Shown: in pieces, positions 23,168 to 35,468 of the stretch
Numbering within the stretch: position 1 is the stretch's first letter
How the letters are laid out: each line of letters begins with the position of its first letter
Assembly: GCF_015832195.1 (NCBI RefSeq)
Contig: NC_052033.1
Coordinates: forward strand, 1,488,001 to 1,552,000
Direction of reading: 5' to 3'
Length of the DNA stretch: 64,000 nt
Source of the DNA: Motacilla alba alba
Lineage: Eukaryota; Chordata; Aves; Passeriformes; Motacillidae
Notes under the pieces: generated by a model
The model's database searches: none
Seen by the model: the letters and a program-made list of their open reading frames with translations, nothing else
What the model was told of the DNA's origin: nothing
Translations under genes and position numbers: made by a program

Positions 23168-26100
23168 TCAGTCCCTCTGGCACAGCGTCACCACTCGCCC
23201 CTCACACAGCCAAAACACGGGGTACAGGGGCTCAGTGAACACACTGTGGAAGGAGTGGATGAGTTTTGTCCTCTCCCCAAGGCCGTAGAAGGAGAGGAGC
23301 CCCTTGCCATAATCCAGGCTGACCCCCAGGTTCTTGTAGAGCTGCTCCTCGATTTTCTGGGCGCGGCCCTTGTGCCAGGCCAGGTAACAATCCTCCCGCA
23401 CCTGCAGCCCCCAGGAGCCCCCGTCCAGGCCGATGTTGAACCTGTGGCCCTGCTGCTGCTCCTGGGGGAGCCCCCGGTAGGTGACCCCCAGGATGACGGA
23501 GTGGCTGGAGATCTTCACCTCCCAGTAGTGGTGGCCGGGGCCGTAGCCCTGTGTGCACAGCACCTGCCAGGGCTCGAAGCGGGGGCCCTGCCCCTGCCCA
23601 GGGACCGTGCCAGGACGGTGCTTGGCTTTGTGGGCACCTTTGGACAGCTCCAGGTACTTGTTGGCTGTCTCGGGGTCGAAGGTCAGGTTGCGGTGGTCTG
23701 GGGGGAGCAAGGGCATGGATGGAGCTGAAATGCTTCATCAGACCTTTATGCCCTCCCAGCAGTGATGGGGTTTAAATTCTGTAGGGCTGGCTCCCGAAAT
23801 AGAAGGGAACAAGTTGTTTGGAGGGGAAGGGTAATGGGGAGGATGCAACACCTGCCCTAGATGGAATGGAAAAGTCCAGAAACAGCTGCTGAGGCACTGA
23901 GACATGATGCTTTGCACAGTCCTTGCACAACCCAACTCACAACCGAGTGGCCATTGTGACCACAGTGGCTCTGTGGCCATTTTGACAGGGATGTGCTTGG
24001 TTTTAAGAGCAAAAAGTACCAGTGTGGGTTGGGAGAGGGGGAGAAAACCAGGTGTTTAGTGAGCAAATATGGTATTGCAGGGAGTTACTCTCCTCTGCAT
24101 GGGCTGTGAAAGCTCCTGCCATGGGCATTCCCTGGCCACCAGCACCCCACCTTCCTCCCCCAACACCTGGGCCTGGCAGCTGGCTGGGCTCCTGCCTGCT
24201 GCCCATAAATAACAGGGGGTTCCTATAATAACCCTAAGAATGTTCTGTGGGGCCTGATGGAGGAATTCCTACAGGTCCCATAGTCAGCAATTGCCTCCTT
24301 GGCAAGAGTGACATGACCAACGTGGCCTGAACATTATCCAGACCTCTTCCCAACAGGGAGGAGATGGGAAGAGGAGGACAGAGGAATTTCCTAAAAAACA
24401 CAGGAGAGGGATGGGCCTGGGGAGGAAAGGGGTCATGAAGGACTGTAGCTAGGAATGCTGAGGCCATATCCCTGGATAGAGAGCAATGACTGCAGGCAGG
24501 GCCCTGGACTGGGGCTGTGCCATGCAGGGCAGTGACTGATCCAATATCAGACAGCCTCAGTTCCATGGGAAAGCACTTCCTGGTGCTGCTAATCTCCCTA
24601 GTGGGTCCTTTCCCACCCCAGCCCATCCACCCTGCCCATCCACCACCCTTCTCTGCTTTTAGGGAGACACATTGGAAGAACCAGGGAAGGAGGCCCTGTC
24701 CCTGCAGCCACAACCACCCTCCTCCTGGGAAGGAGCCTGGCTTGGTGACATCTCTTCCTGCAGGGGACCCCAGTGAGGTGCTGTCCCTCCAGCCCCCCGT
24801 GCTCCTTACCCTTCAGAAGCTCAGCTCGGAGCTGACATTTGGGGAGAGGGGCCACAGCCTTCTCTGCCAGCTCCTGGGGATGCACGGGGCCTGTGGAAGA
24901 TGGAAACAGGCATTTTGAGTAATGCCACCCAAAAACTTATTTCTTCCTGGCTTCATGGAAGAAAAGGAGAAGAAGGAGGAAGTCCATTGTATCCAAACCT
25001 GGGAGCAGGCATGTGCCAGCAAGGAGGGGCCACAGGGAGGCCACCCAGCTCATCCCACTTCACCTGCTGACCAGTGAGTGTGTGTCCCATCCCAAACCCC
25101 CGTGCCCAGGAGCTGTGTCCCCAGCAGTGACACAGGCCAGACTCATCTTCAGGATGACTCAGAGCCGTTCAAAATACCCCTGAGAGCAGGAGTTACCTTG
25201 GTCAGCAGGGCTTGGGGCTTTGGGGGCCACAGAGCCAGGCAGGTCCTCCAGCAGGAGCCTGGAGATGCTGGTGAGGATCTCAGAGATGGGCTTGATCACA
25301 GCAGCCACATCAAACTCCACAGGCACCAGCACCTCTGGGCTCTCCAGAGGTGGGAGCAGGGGGAACTCCTGTGGACAGACATACAGACGCCGTGCACCAG
25401 TCTGGGGAGGACTGTGCAAACCCATTTGCACTCACCCTGTGGGCAACGGGGGCATCCCAGCATTGCTCACACAATTTCAGGGACCCCCAAAAACCAGCTC
25501 TTCCCCACAGCCCCAGCACATCCCTGAGCCAAACTGAGGATGTTCCCAGTGGGAGTGGGTTGGACATGATTCTGCTGGCATCAAAAGGGTGCAGGCCCAA
25601 GCAAACAGGAGGACACAGTGCCAGGGTGGTACCTGCAGGAAGGTCCTGTGGTCAGGGCAGGCCAGCAGGCTCTGAGCCCTCTCCCTGTGCTGGCCAAGGA
25701 CATCCAGGCGGTCCCTACACACGTTCCAGTTCTTGTCTACACGCTCCAGTGCTGCCCTCTGCTCTTGCTCAATCCTGGCCACTGTCTGACACCGGAAATC
25801 CTCCAGAGCTTTCTTCAGGTGGGTGAATTTGCTCTGGATCCCATCTTTGAGCTCAGAGCAGTCCTGGGAAGGAAGAGCCATGAGAACCAGTGTGCTCCCC
25901 CACACAGGCCAGCACAGGGAGGCTGCAGTGTTACCTTGATGCTCTCTGTCTGCATCTCCAGCTCCTTCATTGCCAGCTCAATCCTCTCCGATTCCTCCTG
26001 GGCTTTTTCCAGGGATTCTTTTAAAAAGGTCTGTGAAGGGAGGCATAGAATGACATAGAATAGTTGGAAAAGTCCCCCAAGATCATAGAGTTCAGCCTAT

Positions 26101-27067
26101 GACTGAACACCCTCAACTAGCCCAGAGCACTGAGTTTCATATCCAGTCATTTCTCTCAGTTGTGTCCAGTTGCACATCCTGTGGAACAGCCCAATGCTGC
26201 CCACCTGGCCCCCAGGACCCTCTCAGGGCTGCAGGACAAGCCTAAAAGGGAATGAGGCAGTTTGGGAAGGGGACACTGCGTCAGGATAACAAAGAAATGA
26301 TTTTTTGTGCTGCCTTTCACCCCATTTTTAGCTGTTTCCTCTAGATCATAGGGTAACAAACACATAGGGCACCGTTCATCTCGTGCTGCTGGATTACCCA
26401 GCTCACTGCTGCTCCTGGCAACACCTGGTTCCTCAAGGAGCAGCCAGGCACTGGCGGCACCTCCCTGGCCAGCCCCTGTCCATCTGAAGCTGGGCAGCGT
26501 GGCACACAGAGGGACATCACGTCCCTGCAGCAGGACACGGGGCAGTGGAGGTGGATGTCGTGCGTTCCTGAGCTGTCACAACACCCCCCGTTCCCCCGTG
26601 GCCCCAGCCGCGTCACCCACCTGCTTTTTGGCTCGCTCCTCCTCGAAGAGCACCCGCCGGTGCCGCCGGCAGTCCCGGACGGTGCAGATGCAGCAGATGC
26701 AGCGCCGCTCGTCCTCGCAGTACAGCTCCAGCGGCCGCCCGTGCTGCCGGCACAGCTCGGCCGGGGCCGCCTCGCAGCGAGCCGGGGCCGAGCCCCGCTC
26801 CTCGCTGTCCCGGGCCAGCTCCACCACGCTGTGCAGGGTGACATTCTTCTCCAGCTGCGGGCGCCGCTCGAAGCCCCGGCGGCACTCGGGGCAGGTGTAG
26901 CTCGCGTCGGCCCCGGCGGGCGCCTGCCTTTGCTTGTCCCAGTGGTCGCTGATGCAGCTCTTGCAGAAGTTGTGGCCGCAGGGCAAGGTGACGGGCACCC
27001 TGAACAGCTCCAGGCAGATGGAGCACACCAGCTTCTCCTCCAGCTTCTGCGACATGGGTGATGCCAT
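23168..27067 (-). CDS. TRIM65: Tripartite motif protein 65, E3 ubiquitin ligase
   Basis: Six coding exons: 26621-27067, 25935-26030, 25633-25863, 25197-25368, 24810-24890 and 23168-23697, total 1557 bases, 518 aa (human about 517). Exon 1 encodes the RING (about residues 15-67, starting CSICLELF with CGHNFCKSC and CPECRRGF) and a B-box 2 (CRQHGRPLELYC...). Exons 2 and 3 (96 and 231 bases) encode the coiled coil. The last exon encodes PRY-SPRY (about residues 343-518), with NLTFDPETANKYL at its start and ending VVTLCQRD. The start at 27067 gives MASPMSQKLEEK; the second Met at residue 5 is an alternative. In mammals TRIM65 is the ligase that adds K63-linked ubiquitin to MDA5 and so promotes antiviral sensing of long double-stranded RNA, recognising MDA5 through the SPRY. 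That role is family knowledge, not visible here. Exon sizes match TRIM47, supporting tandem duplication. Confidence 0.96.
26045..26155 (-). mobile_element. CR1 LINE 3'-end fragment
   Basis: A short fragment matching the avian CR1 3' end in reverse orientation (ATAGAATAGTTGGAAAAG, then CCCAAGATCATAGAGTTC) lies in TRIM65 intron 1, just upstream of exon 2. Confidence 0.7.
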
Positions 27068-29304
27068 CCTGCCCGCGCCGCAGATCGGGGCGAGGAGCCG
27101 GGGAAACAGAAACTCGTGAGCGCAGAGGAAGAGGAGGTGGTGACGCCGTGCCCAGAGGCGGGGCTGGGCTCCCGGCCACACGCACTCCTGAAGTGACACC
27201 CGGTGGCTGTCCCCTGGTCACACTGGCTGTGCCACAGGCTGCTGGAGCTGCTCCCCGTGCAGAGGGAGGGCTGTGAAGCACGGTGAGAGACTCCGGAGAG
27301 GATGGAATGCTGCAGTGACAGCACAGGGAGACACACAGAGGAGGCTGACAGGCGTCAGAGCAAAGTGTATCTCCATGAACACGTTTGCCGGGCACACATC
27401 CATGTGCAAAAGGATTTTCACTCCTTTATTGCCCTTTGAGGGAACTTCCAGGCAGTGTCCTCAGCTCTGCCAGGGCTGGGTCCCTGAGCTGAGCATGGCA
27501 GTCCCCTCCTGGCACAGAAACCTCTGTAGAGGCTCCTGCCTGGGAGCCAAGAGGCACCCACTGCTGCTGTGGCCACATGTCACCTCCCTGTGCCCTGGCA
27601 AGGCTGTGACACACACCAGCACCATGTTCTCCCCTTGCATCTTTTAAACCACAGCTCCTGCTGTTTGCCATGTCCCCATGCACAGCCACCACCCCTTTTC
27701 CTATGAACTTCCTTGCAACCTGTGCACATCAGCACCCTGAAACAGAATAAAGATGCCACCTGGGCTACCCATCCCTGCTCAGGTGGAGTCTCCTGCCTGG
27801 AGGCCAGCACAGTGCCTGTGCACTGCAAACCTTCCCCTCATTGTCAGAGAGTTCAGTTTCAGTTTTCCCAGCCCAAGCCTTATCTCTGCACCAGGCCCAT
27901 GCGTGATCTCGCTCACGTTCCCAGCCTCGTTCTTCCAGCCTCCCCTCAGGAGCAGCTTCCCTTTCACCTGCACAGGTGAGGGCAAGCAGGGACCAGGTCT
28001 CTTGCGGATCATCCAGACCAGCTTCCATAGCACAGGCAGGCCCCGAGCCACCCCCCTGAATGCAGGAGAGGGCTTGGGATATGTCACAACTCCCTGCATG
28101 TCCCAGCAAGCTTCAGCTCCAAAACATTCCTCTGGGCTGCAGCTGTCAACTCTGACCAAATATTTAGAGAGGCTAACATGACCTGTGTGTCTGCCTGGAA
28201 CCTGTGTTCCCACCGTGGGCACCTCCCCAGTGCACTCAGCCCAGCTTAAACCAGACCCCAGAATCCTTCAGGCTGAGGAGGAGCTCAGGGAGCTCTGGGG
28301 TAACTGGTAACAGCCCTGAGCACAGCAGCAGGGGGGCAGTTCAGCCAATTCTCAGCTGTTTGAAGGCTCCAATTTGCTGGCAGAAAGAACTTCAGAAAAG
28401 AAGGCAGAAAGAACCCCGCACTGGGAACCAGAGCTGGGAAGAGGCAGCTGTACCAGCAGGAACATGTTGGTATTTGGGGGTCCATGTCCATGTGAACAGG
28501 AAATGCACAGTGCAGCAGAGCAGAGGCTCTCCAAGGCCTGGGAACAGGACCTGCAGCAGCAGTGCCAGGCCACCAGCGGCAGCTCCGCTTCTGCTCCCGC
28601 CCACGCCAGGTACATCCTGCCCAGGGAGAGAGGGGAAGGACGCTGAGGTCCATGTGCTTGGGTAGCTGAAGCCACCTCCACAAACACTGACCTTGGGCAG
28701 GTTTACCACCTGTGCAGCCACACTCTTCCCAAACTACAACATCCAAGAAGGGAAGTGACTCCGGCCAGTGGAAGGGCTGCCCATCTCTCCTGCATCCTGC
28801 TGAGCTCCCCAGCTCTGGGCCAACTGGCCAGGGTAACAGGCTCTTCCCAATAAAGACAGCTTTGCCAGCACTGCTCAGAGAGTGTTTAATCAGACTCATC
28901 TCTCCAGGAAGACTGCACAAATAAAATCTGACACAGTCCTGAACCGCAGCACTGTGAGAGGAGGAAATCCAGGCTGGCCTGGCTCTGTTTGCTCCATAAA
29001 CAGGCAAAAGGAAAACTGTGATCCTTGCAGGGAAGCAAGGGAGAGCATCTCTGGGGAAATGCAGTCTGCCAGCCACTGCTCAGCTCTGCTGCAGAATCAG
29101 GAGCAAGGTTTCAGCCTGGCCATGGATTCCCTTTGAATGTTCTTGTTAAGCAGCCCCTTGACCACGCAGCTGCCAGCTGTGAGCACCCAGTGCCAGCTCC
29201 CAGCACAGGGGAACTGGGAGCTGAGGGGCTGAGACTTTGTCATTTCCCTCCTGAGGCACTGGGGGGAGCACAGGAAATCCCACGGACACAGAGGGGGACA
29301 GCTC
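27068..29304. other. TRIM65 promoter and MRPL38 3' flank
   Basis: The first ~100 bp is the CpG-rich TRIM65 promoter. The rest has no recognised coding exon. Two minus-strand poly(A) signals are visible: ATTAAA at 28885-28890, about 415 bp past the MRPL38 stop and the likely MRPL38 end, and AATAAA at 27425-27430, which could serve a longer MRPL38 transcript. Confidence 0.5.
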
Positions 29305-32300
29305 CTAGTAGATGCCATAGGTGGGCTCCTCCGTGTCCCGGTACCTGTCCAGGTACCTCAGGGGCTGGTGCCGAGGGAACTTCACCTGCGGAGGGTGGTA
29401 GGGGGGCGGCCGCACGAACTCGAACACGGGCTCCCTCATGTCTGCAGAGAGTGACAGGGTCAGCGGGGGGCTCACATCTGAACCCCACACCCCCCTTCAC
29501 CCACACAGAACAGGGCTGCTCAAACATGCCCTTGGGGTTATTTTAAAATCCTCAGCCAAGGATTAGGGAGTGCTCCTTCAGGCTGCTGTTAGTTTGGAGG
29601 AGGATGGCTCAGGAAGGGCTCAGTCTGTGCTGATCCTGGACAAGTGCCAAGACCAACTTAGAGCCTGCAGCCACAGGGCCATGTCCCACCCCCAGACCCC
29701 CTCCAGCATCCCCATTCCTTACTGAGCAGCTGATGGAAGGTGGAAGTGACAGAGCTGTCCCACTGACACTGGAAAAATGCCAGCCCTGCCGGGGTCATAG
29801 CATCCTTATGTTTTCTGTAGAAGTCAAATGTGCTAAAGGTTCTCATCTTCAGGCTGTAGCTGGAAACAAGACAGAAGCACCAGGTGAACCTCTCCTTGCA
29901 GCAGTATGCTGCTCCACATCACCCAGGGCAGAGGTGGAAAAGGAAGCCACTAAGAGGAAATCTCCCAGTGTCTCCAGATCCGTGTACATTTCTGGGCAGG
30001 ACAAACCACCCTCTAACAGCCTGTTCTGTAACAACAGGACTCTGCAGTGCTGGGATTGTGGCTGCAGAGGACACACAAACCCAAAGCAGCCCTGGAGAAC
30101 TCTGCAGAGTGACAGGAGCTGCTCCTCTAGTGCAGTGAGAGGTACACAAATCCCACAAGCAGCAGGAGCCAAGCCCAGCAGGTGAGCAGAGGAATTACCA
30201 CGGCGTGGGCCGAGCGTCCTGGCTGAAGTCGATGGGACCATGCTGCTTGAAGAGCAGGAAGATGAAGCGGTGGTAGCCTGTGCCCATGGCAGGGAAGGGG
30301 GGCAGGTAGTGGCACATCTCCTTACCAGCCTTGATGTCACTGCCTGGGATGTTGGTCCTGAACACAAACACATTTACACTCATTTCCCTCCAGCAGATTC
30401 ATCCAGGACTGCAAATCCCTCTGCCATGCTGTGATGTGATTTCTGGCATGTTTGATAAGGGAACAGATAGCAGAGATTGCTTTCACCACAGGAAAAATCC
30501 CACCCAGTGACCAGAATGCTGAGCAGCAGCAACACCTGCAACTCCTGCATCCTTAGCAGGACCCAGAACACAGGGCTAAAGGAGCTGATGGCAGGAGCAC
30601 CAGGAAAAGCCATGGATTCTGAGCTGTTGGAGGAGTGTCTTTCTGCCCAGCCACAAGGACAGAGCACCTGCCTCTGATGTACTCACACCAGCCAGTGGAG
30701 GTACTCCGAGTCTGCATCCCTCAAATGTCCATCTGCCAACACACAAGAGGGAAAAGGGACTTAGGGACACCCTGGTGCCAGCATCCACCCCGAAGTGAGA
30801 ATGCCCAGACCTGCTTTGACCAGAGGGAGCAGCTCAAGACCCTTCAGCATTCCTTCCCTAGCAGAAAAGGAACTCAATCCTATAGGACTGAGTTTAAAAC
30901 AAGGAGCAAAGAACTCTGCAGATCTAATTCCAGGATTCTTGAAGTCTTCTTGGGCAGCTGCATCCTTCACTGTGCCTTGGTCTCTCAGGGTGAACAGTGT
31001 CAACAAAGCTGCCTTCCAGGCAGACTGCCAAGGGGAGTTTGGAGGTAACAAAGATGGGAGTCAGGAAATTGTCTCCTCTATAGTGAGACACAGTTCCTGT
31101 TGTGTCACTGTCCCCTCTCTCAACTCTGACAGATTTGGGGAGGCTACAATCTTTCTGCCATATATAATATGTTCCAGTCTAACAGATATAACATCACAGA
31201 ATCACAGCACAGTTTGGGTTGGAAGGGACCTTAAAGCTCATCTCATCCCACCCCCTGCCATGGGCAGGGACACCTTCCACTAGACCAGGCTGCTCCAACC
31301 TGGCCTTGAACCCTTCCAGTGTTCATTATCTCTGTGCAGCCAAAAGAATCAGGAGTTAACCAAAAGCTGAGTGAAACAACCCAGTTTAAACATGTTCCTT
31401 TAAAAAACTTGCTGCTCACCTGGATTTGTGAGCAACAAGGTCCAGAGGGAGCCTTTGTCTGCCTCGTATGACACTGCAGGGGGACTGGAAGCCTAAAAGT
31501 GCAACATAAAGAGAATGTAAATCACTCACACAACAGCTCCCATGAACTGTGTCTGGGCAAGGCTTGGACACAACACAGACTGGGCATGCCAGGCCACTGA
31601 GGAATCCACCAGGGCATAAACAACCATCAGCCCCCTGCCAGACAACCTACAATTTCTGCCCCTATTACATCCATAAAGTATCTTCCTTCAGCACAGAGGA
31701 AACACCCTTGTAAAAGGCATCCCCTGGAATGAACCATGCCCGTTGGAAGAATCTGTCAGAAAGAGGCTTCCCAGAGGCTCCAATTTGTTCCCAGCTCCCC
31801 TCACACACCTCTGATGGAGTCACCATGTTCCCATAATAGACTGGCACGAGGTGCTCGTCCTCCTGGCTGTACTGCACCCTCAGGGCCACCCAGGGGGTGA
31901 AGGTGGCCCCCTGGAACAGGTCCCGGAACACTCCGCAGTGCTTGGCCACGCGCTGCTTGTGGAACGGGCCACTGGTCCTCTCCCACTCAGCCCTGACCTC
32001 GTCGAGGGGAATGAGCACTGCAAGGAGAGAGGGAGGATGCAGAGGCAGCAGCTGGACACCCAGAGCAGCTGGAGCAGGAAGGGAGGTGCTGGGGCACTGA
32101 CCGGTCCGGAGCCGTGCCGCTCGTTCCATCTCAGCATTTTGGTGGTTCTCCCTCAGGATCCTCTTTCTTTCCTTGAGCTCCTTTCTCCGGGACAGCCTCT
32201 CACGTGGCAGGCCAATGTCTGTCTGAGGCTCTTCAGGGAGGGGTGAAAAGAGAGGAGGTGAAACATGTGAGCACCCAAACCACCCAAACACAAACCCCTG

Positions 32301-34463
32301 TGAAACGCCTGAGAGTGTGAGACAGAGAGTTCCAGAGATCAGGATCACAGAAGGGTTGGGGCTGGGAGGGGTTTGGGTTGAAGACCATCCACTTCCAACC
32401 CTGCCATGGACAAGGACACCTGCTGTGGTATTCACATGCCCTCTGAACAGAGAGAAGAATGATCAAAACAATTCTTATCTCATTTGCTGCTCCTGTGTTG
32501 TGCTCATGTGGAATATGTTCTGGAGATTGTTTACCCAAGGTGGTTGCTTGATTGGATTCTGGTGGAATTGTTTATGCTAATTAGCCTATCACATCCAAGC
32601 TGTGTCCTGACTGTCGGGAGACAGTCACGAGTTTTTGAGTAGTATTTTTCAGTAGTTAGAAGTAAGTATGATGTAGTATAGTTACAGTATAATATAATGT
32701 AATATAGTATAGTTTTAATAAAGCAAATGCTCAGCATTCCAAAGCCTTGGAGTCAGATGTCAATCATTCCCAGATGTTGGGGTCGCTTGATTTTCAATAA
32801 CCTCCCATAGCAAAGACCTGCAAGGACAATCAGGACTTGATTCTGTCCCTTCTGCACCTCTATCCCCAGCTCATGGGCCTCCATTCCCAGCTGTGTTATC
32901 GGCTGCAGGCCTGAAGCTCTGGCTCCTTGTCTGCACCACCGGGGCTCCAAGGAATCCCTTCTTCACTCCGTGTCTTTTGGCAGCCTGGCCAGCCTCCCTC
33001 CCTCTGGAAAACCCCTTTTCCCTGGAGACATCTGCACTGTGCACACGGGACAGAGCCTGTGCCAGAGCCCCCAGGGGGTGGTTTGGGGCCGTGGTACCTG
33101 CGGGGGGGTCGGTGTGCTGGCGGTAGGTGTTCCACCAGCGCGGCTCCCGGCCCGCCCGTTCCGCCTGCCGCAGGTAGCGCGCGAAGCTCCGGTACCTCGG
33201 CAGCACCTCCAGGTTCCCCACGTCCACGTCCTCGTTGGGCATGGGCCCCAGCGGGGCTGCCCTCTTCCAGAGCACGGCTGGGGGGAACACACATCCCAGG
33301 GGGGTCAGAAGGACAGAAACGAGCCGGGGATGGCCAGAGCATGGACAGGGCCAGAGCCATCCCCACGTCCCACAGCCACGTTCACGGAGTCACGGCATGG
33401 GCGAGACTGGAAGGGACCAGAGTCATCTGCTCCCACCTCCCTGCTCCAGCAGGCTCATCCCAGAGCACAGAGCACAGGACTGTGTCCAGATGGCTCTGGA
33501 GTATCTCCAGTGAGGGAGACTCCCCACCCTCACTGGACAATCTGTTCAGGGCTTGGGCGCTGCACAGGGAAGAAGTTCTGCCTCACGCCCAGGTGGAATT
33601 TCCTGGGTGTCGCTCAGTGTCCGTGGCCTCTGGTGCCATTGCTGGGCCCCTGGAGCGGAGCCTGGGCCCTGCTCTGCCCTCCCTGCGACAGGGACACACA
33701 GGGACGAGGGCCCCTCTCAGCCCAGCACCCTCAGCCTCTCCCCAGGACAGAGATGCCCCAGTCCCCAGACCATCTCTGTGGCCCTCCACAGGACCCTCTC
33801 CAGGAGCTCCGTGTCTCCCATCCCGAGGAGCCCAGAACTGGACGCTGCTCCAGGGGAGGCCTGGCCAGGGCTGAGCAGAGGGGCAGCATCACCCCTGACC
33901 TGCTGGAAATGCTCTCCTGATGCACCCGGGACACCAGTGCCCTTCTCGTGCCCTCGGGCACCGTGCTGCTCATGGACAGCTCCTTGTCCACCAGGAGCCC
34001 CAGCTCCTTCCCCACAGAGCTGCTTTTCCAGCCGCTCAGTCCCGGCCTGTGCTGGTGCCGGGGCTGTTCCTCCGCAGGTGAAGGACCCTGCACTTGCCTG
34101 TGCTGAAATTCGGGCAGCTCCTCTCTGCCCTTCTCCCCAGCCTGCCCAGGCTCCTCTGAAGGGCTCACAGCACTCTGGGCTATTGGCCACCCCTCCCAGC
34201 TTGTGGCATTAGCACCGACCCCTCATCCAAGTCATTGAGCAACAAATCAAACAACACTGGGCCCAGTATTGAACCCTGGGGGACACCGCTAGTGACAAGG
34301 CCTGGCGTTCGGGACACAGCCGTCCGAGAACACCCTCCCCTTCGTGCCCCCTTCCCCGGTGGGTTTCGGGGCTCCCCTGGTTCTCCCGTCCCTCACCGGC
34401 CGTTCCGAAGCTCCGGCCGCCGCGGGCCCCGCGAAGCACCGCGCTCAGCAAGGGCGCCGCCAT
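29305..34463 (-). CDS. MRPL38: Mitochondrial ribosomal protein L38 (mL38)
   Basis: Nine coding exons: 34397-34463, 33098-33277, 32102-32230, 31809-32017, 31420-31492, 30687-30732, 30199-30357, 29723-29859 and 29305-29441, total 1137 bases, 378 aa (human 380). The start [16 protein letters not shown] is a basic, alanine-rich leader suited to mitochondrial import. The middle and C-terminal half form the PEBP-like fold, with [37 protein letters not shown] and the family tail [12 protein letters not shown]. In mammals it is a large-subunit mitoribosome protein at the central protuberance. Every intron has GT-AG ends. Introns 1, 2 and 5 carry CR1 and LTR insertions, which explains their length. 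It lies between TRIM65 and ACOX1 as in mammals, but without FBF1 on its upstream side. Confidence 0.97.
31193..31325 (-). mobile_element. CR1 LINE 3'-end fragment
   Basis: Reverse-oriented CR1 3' end with the typical run TTTGGGTTGGAAGGGACCTT, followed by the 'ccatgggcagggacacc' and 'ccaggctgctccaa' blocks. It lies in MRPL38 intron 5. Confidence 0.9.
32336..32412 (-). mobile_element. CR1 LINE fragment
   Basis: A short diverged CR1 3' piece ('gatcacagaagggttgg', 'ccatccacttccaaccctgcc') stops at the left edge of the LTR that begins at about 32424, suggesting that the LTR interrupted or abuts it. It is in MRPL38 intron 2. Confidence 0.65.
32424..32800 (+). mobile_element. Solo LTR, ERVL-like
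   Basis: It starts TGTGGTATTCACATGCC and contains an AT-rich block with repeated TAGTATA-like units and AATAAA at 32717-32722, followed by a short R/U5-like tail. The 3' boundary is approximate. It resembles songbird ERVL-type LTRs, an assignment from memory of the pattern. It lies in MRPL38 intron 2, opposite to the gene. Confidence 0.65.
33375..34300 (-). mobile_element. CR1 LINE, ~0.9-kb 3' portion
   Basis: A long reverse-oriented CR1 3' region: 'gactggaagggaccagagtcatctg' type start, a GC-rich middle, and near its right end 'cccagtattgaaccctgggggacacc' type sequence. It fills most of MRPL38 intron 1. Open frames in it are decayed CR1, not host genes. Confidence 0.85.
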
Positions 34464-35028
34464 GTTGTGCGCCGCGCTCAAGAAAGGACCCCGTTGCCAT
34501 CGTGACGGGCGCAGCGCCACGCAGGCCTGGCTTGGAAGGCCCGCCTGCCACGGGGCCGTCCCTCGTGGCGCCTGACTCGGGTGGTCCCCGCAGTGGGGCT
34601 GCCCCTCGTACTGCCTGATTAGAAGCGTTCCCAGAGCCGCAGCTCGTCCCTCGCCCCGGGCTCGCCATCCCCGCCCTTGCCCCGCTGAGGGAAGTGTCCC
34701 AAACCTCCTTCGTGCCGCGGGCAGTTCACACCAAGGCTGAGTGCAGGACAAAGCCAGCCCTGCTCCTGTGTTGTTTGTACTGGAGCTCCTGCTTCCCGCA
34801 AATACCCGGGAACCATCTGCTTCAGGAGTTTTATAACCCGCAGCCCCTCCTGCAGGGGCTTTGCCCTCACATGCCAGCCCCTGGGAACACGGGCTCCTTG
34901 TGGAGCTGTCCCCAAAAGGTGGCGTTTTTAGGAGTCCATGGCTCCCGTCAGCGATCCCACAGCACAGCCCCCTCGTTCTGCAGGAACAGTCGCTTACAGG
35001 GTCATGGCCTAAAAAATAGGTTAGAAAC

Positions 35029-35468
35029 TGTTGTAAAATAGTTGATAATTGTTAAGCGTGTACTGTTAGTTTGGTTGTTATGTGGTAAAAGGGGTTAAAG
35101 GGTAGTTATGAGCAATCCAGTACTCAATGCACCATAACACCCCTCAGTAAAGCGCACCACGAGCCAGCCCGGCCAGAACTGTCACGGGCCAATCGAGCCC
35201 TTAAACCTTCCTGCAAATGAAGGATCCAAACAGAAACCAACCCAAAGGGACAAAAAACAGGATAAAAAGGGGCACCTGCCCCAGGGCAGCTGTGCCGTTC
35301 CCCCGGACCCTCGGGGCCGTCGCTGCTGGAGCAGCCCCAGCGCCGGCGCTGCAGCAGCCTGGACGGGAACGCTCCTGCTCGGCCCGGCCCCCGGCTTCAG
35401 GCCTTTCTTTTTGTTATAATAAACGCTGAAATCACTTTAGTACCCGGAGTCTGGTTCCGTTTTTAACA
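35029..35468 (+). mobile_element. Solo LTR of an endogenous retrovirus
   Basis: A ~440-bp block starts TGTTGTAAAATAG and ends TTTTTAACA. A TATA-like GGATAAAAAGG lies near 35259, then a GC-rich stretch, and a poly(A) signal AATAAA in TTATAATAAACGC near 35415, followed by a short U5-like tail. No clear target duplication was found, so boundaries are approximate. It is about 570 bp upstream of the MRPL38 start codon. Confidence 0.65.

Noticed and set aside
26341..27336. A 331-codon minus-strand frame over TRIM65 exon 1
   Set aside because: It is a shadow of the RING/B-box exon in a different frame, with Ser/Arg-rich low-complexity translation.
32927..34212. Several 150-316-codon frames near MRPL38 exons 1-2
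   Set aside because: Most of this stretch is a reverse-oriented CR1 element plus a GC-rich MRPL38 exon read in wrong frames.
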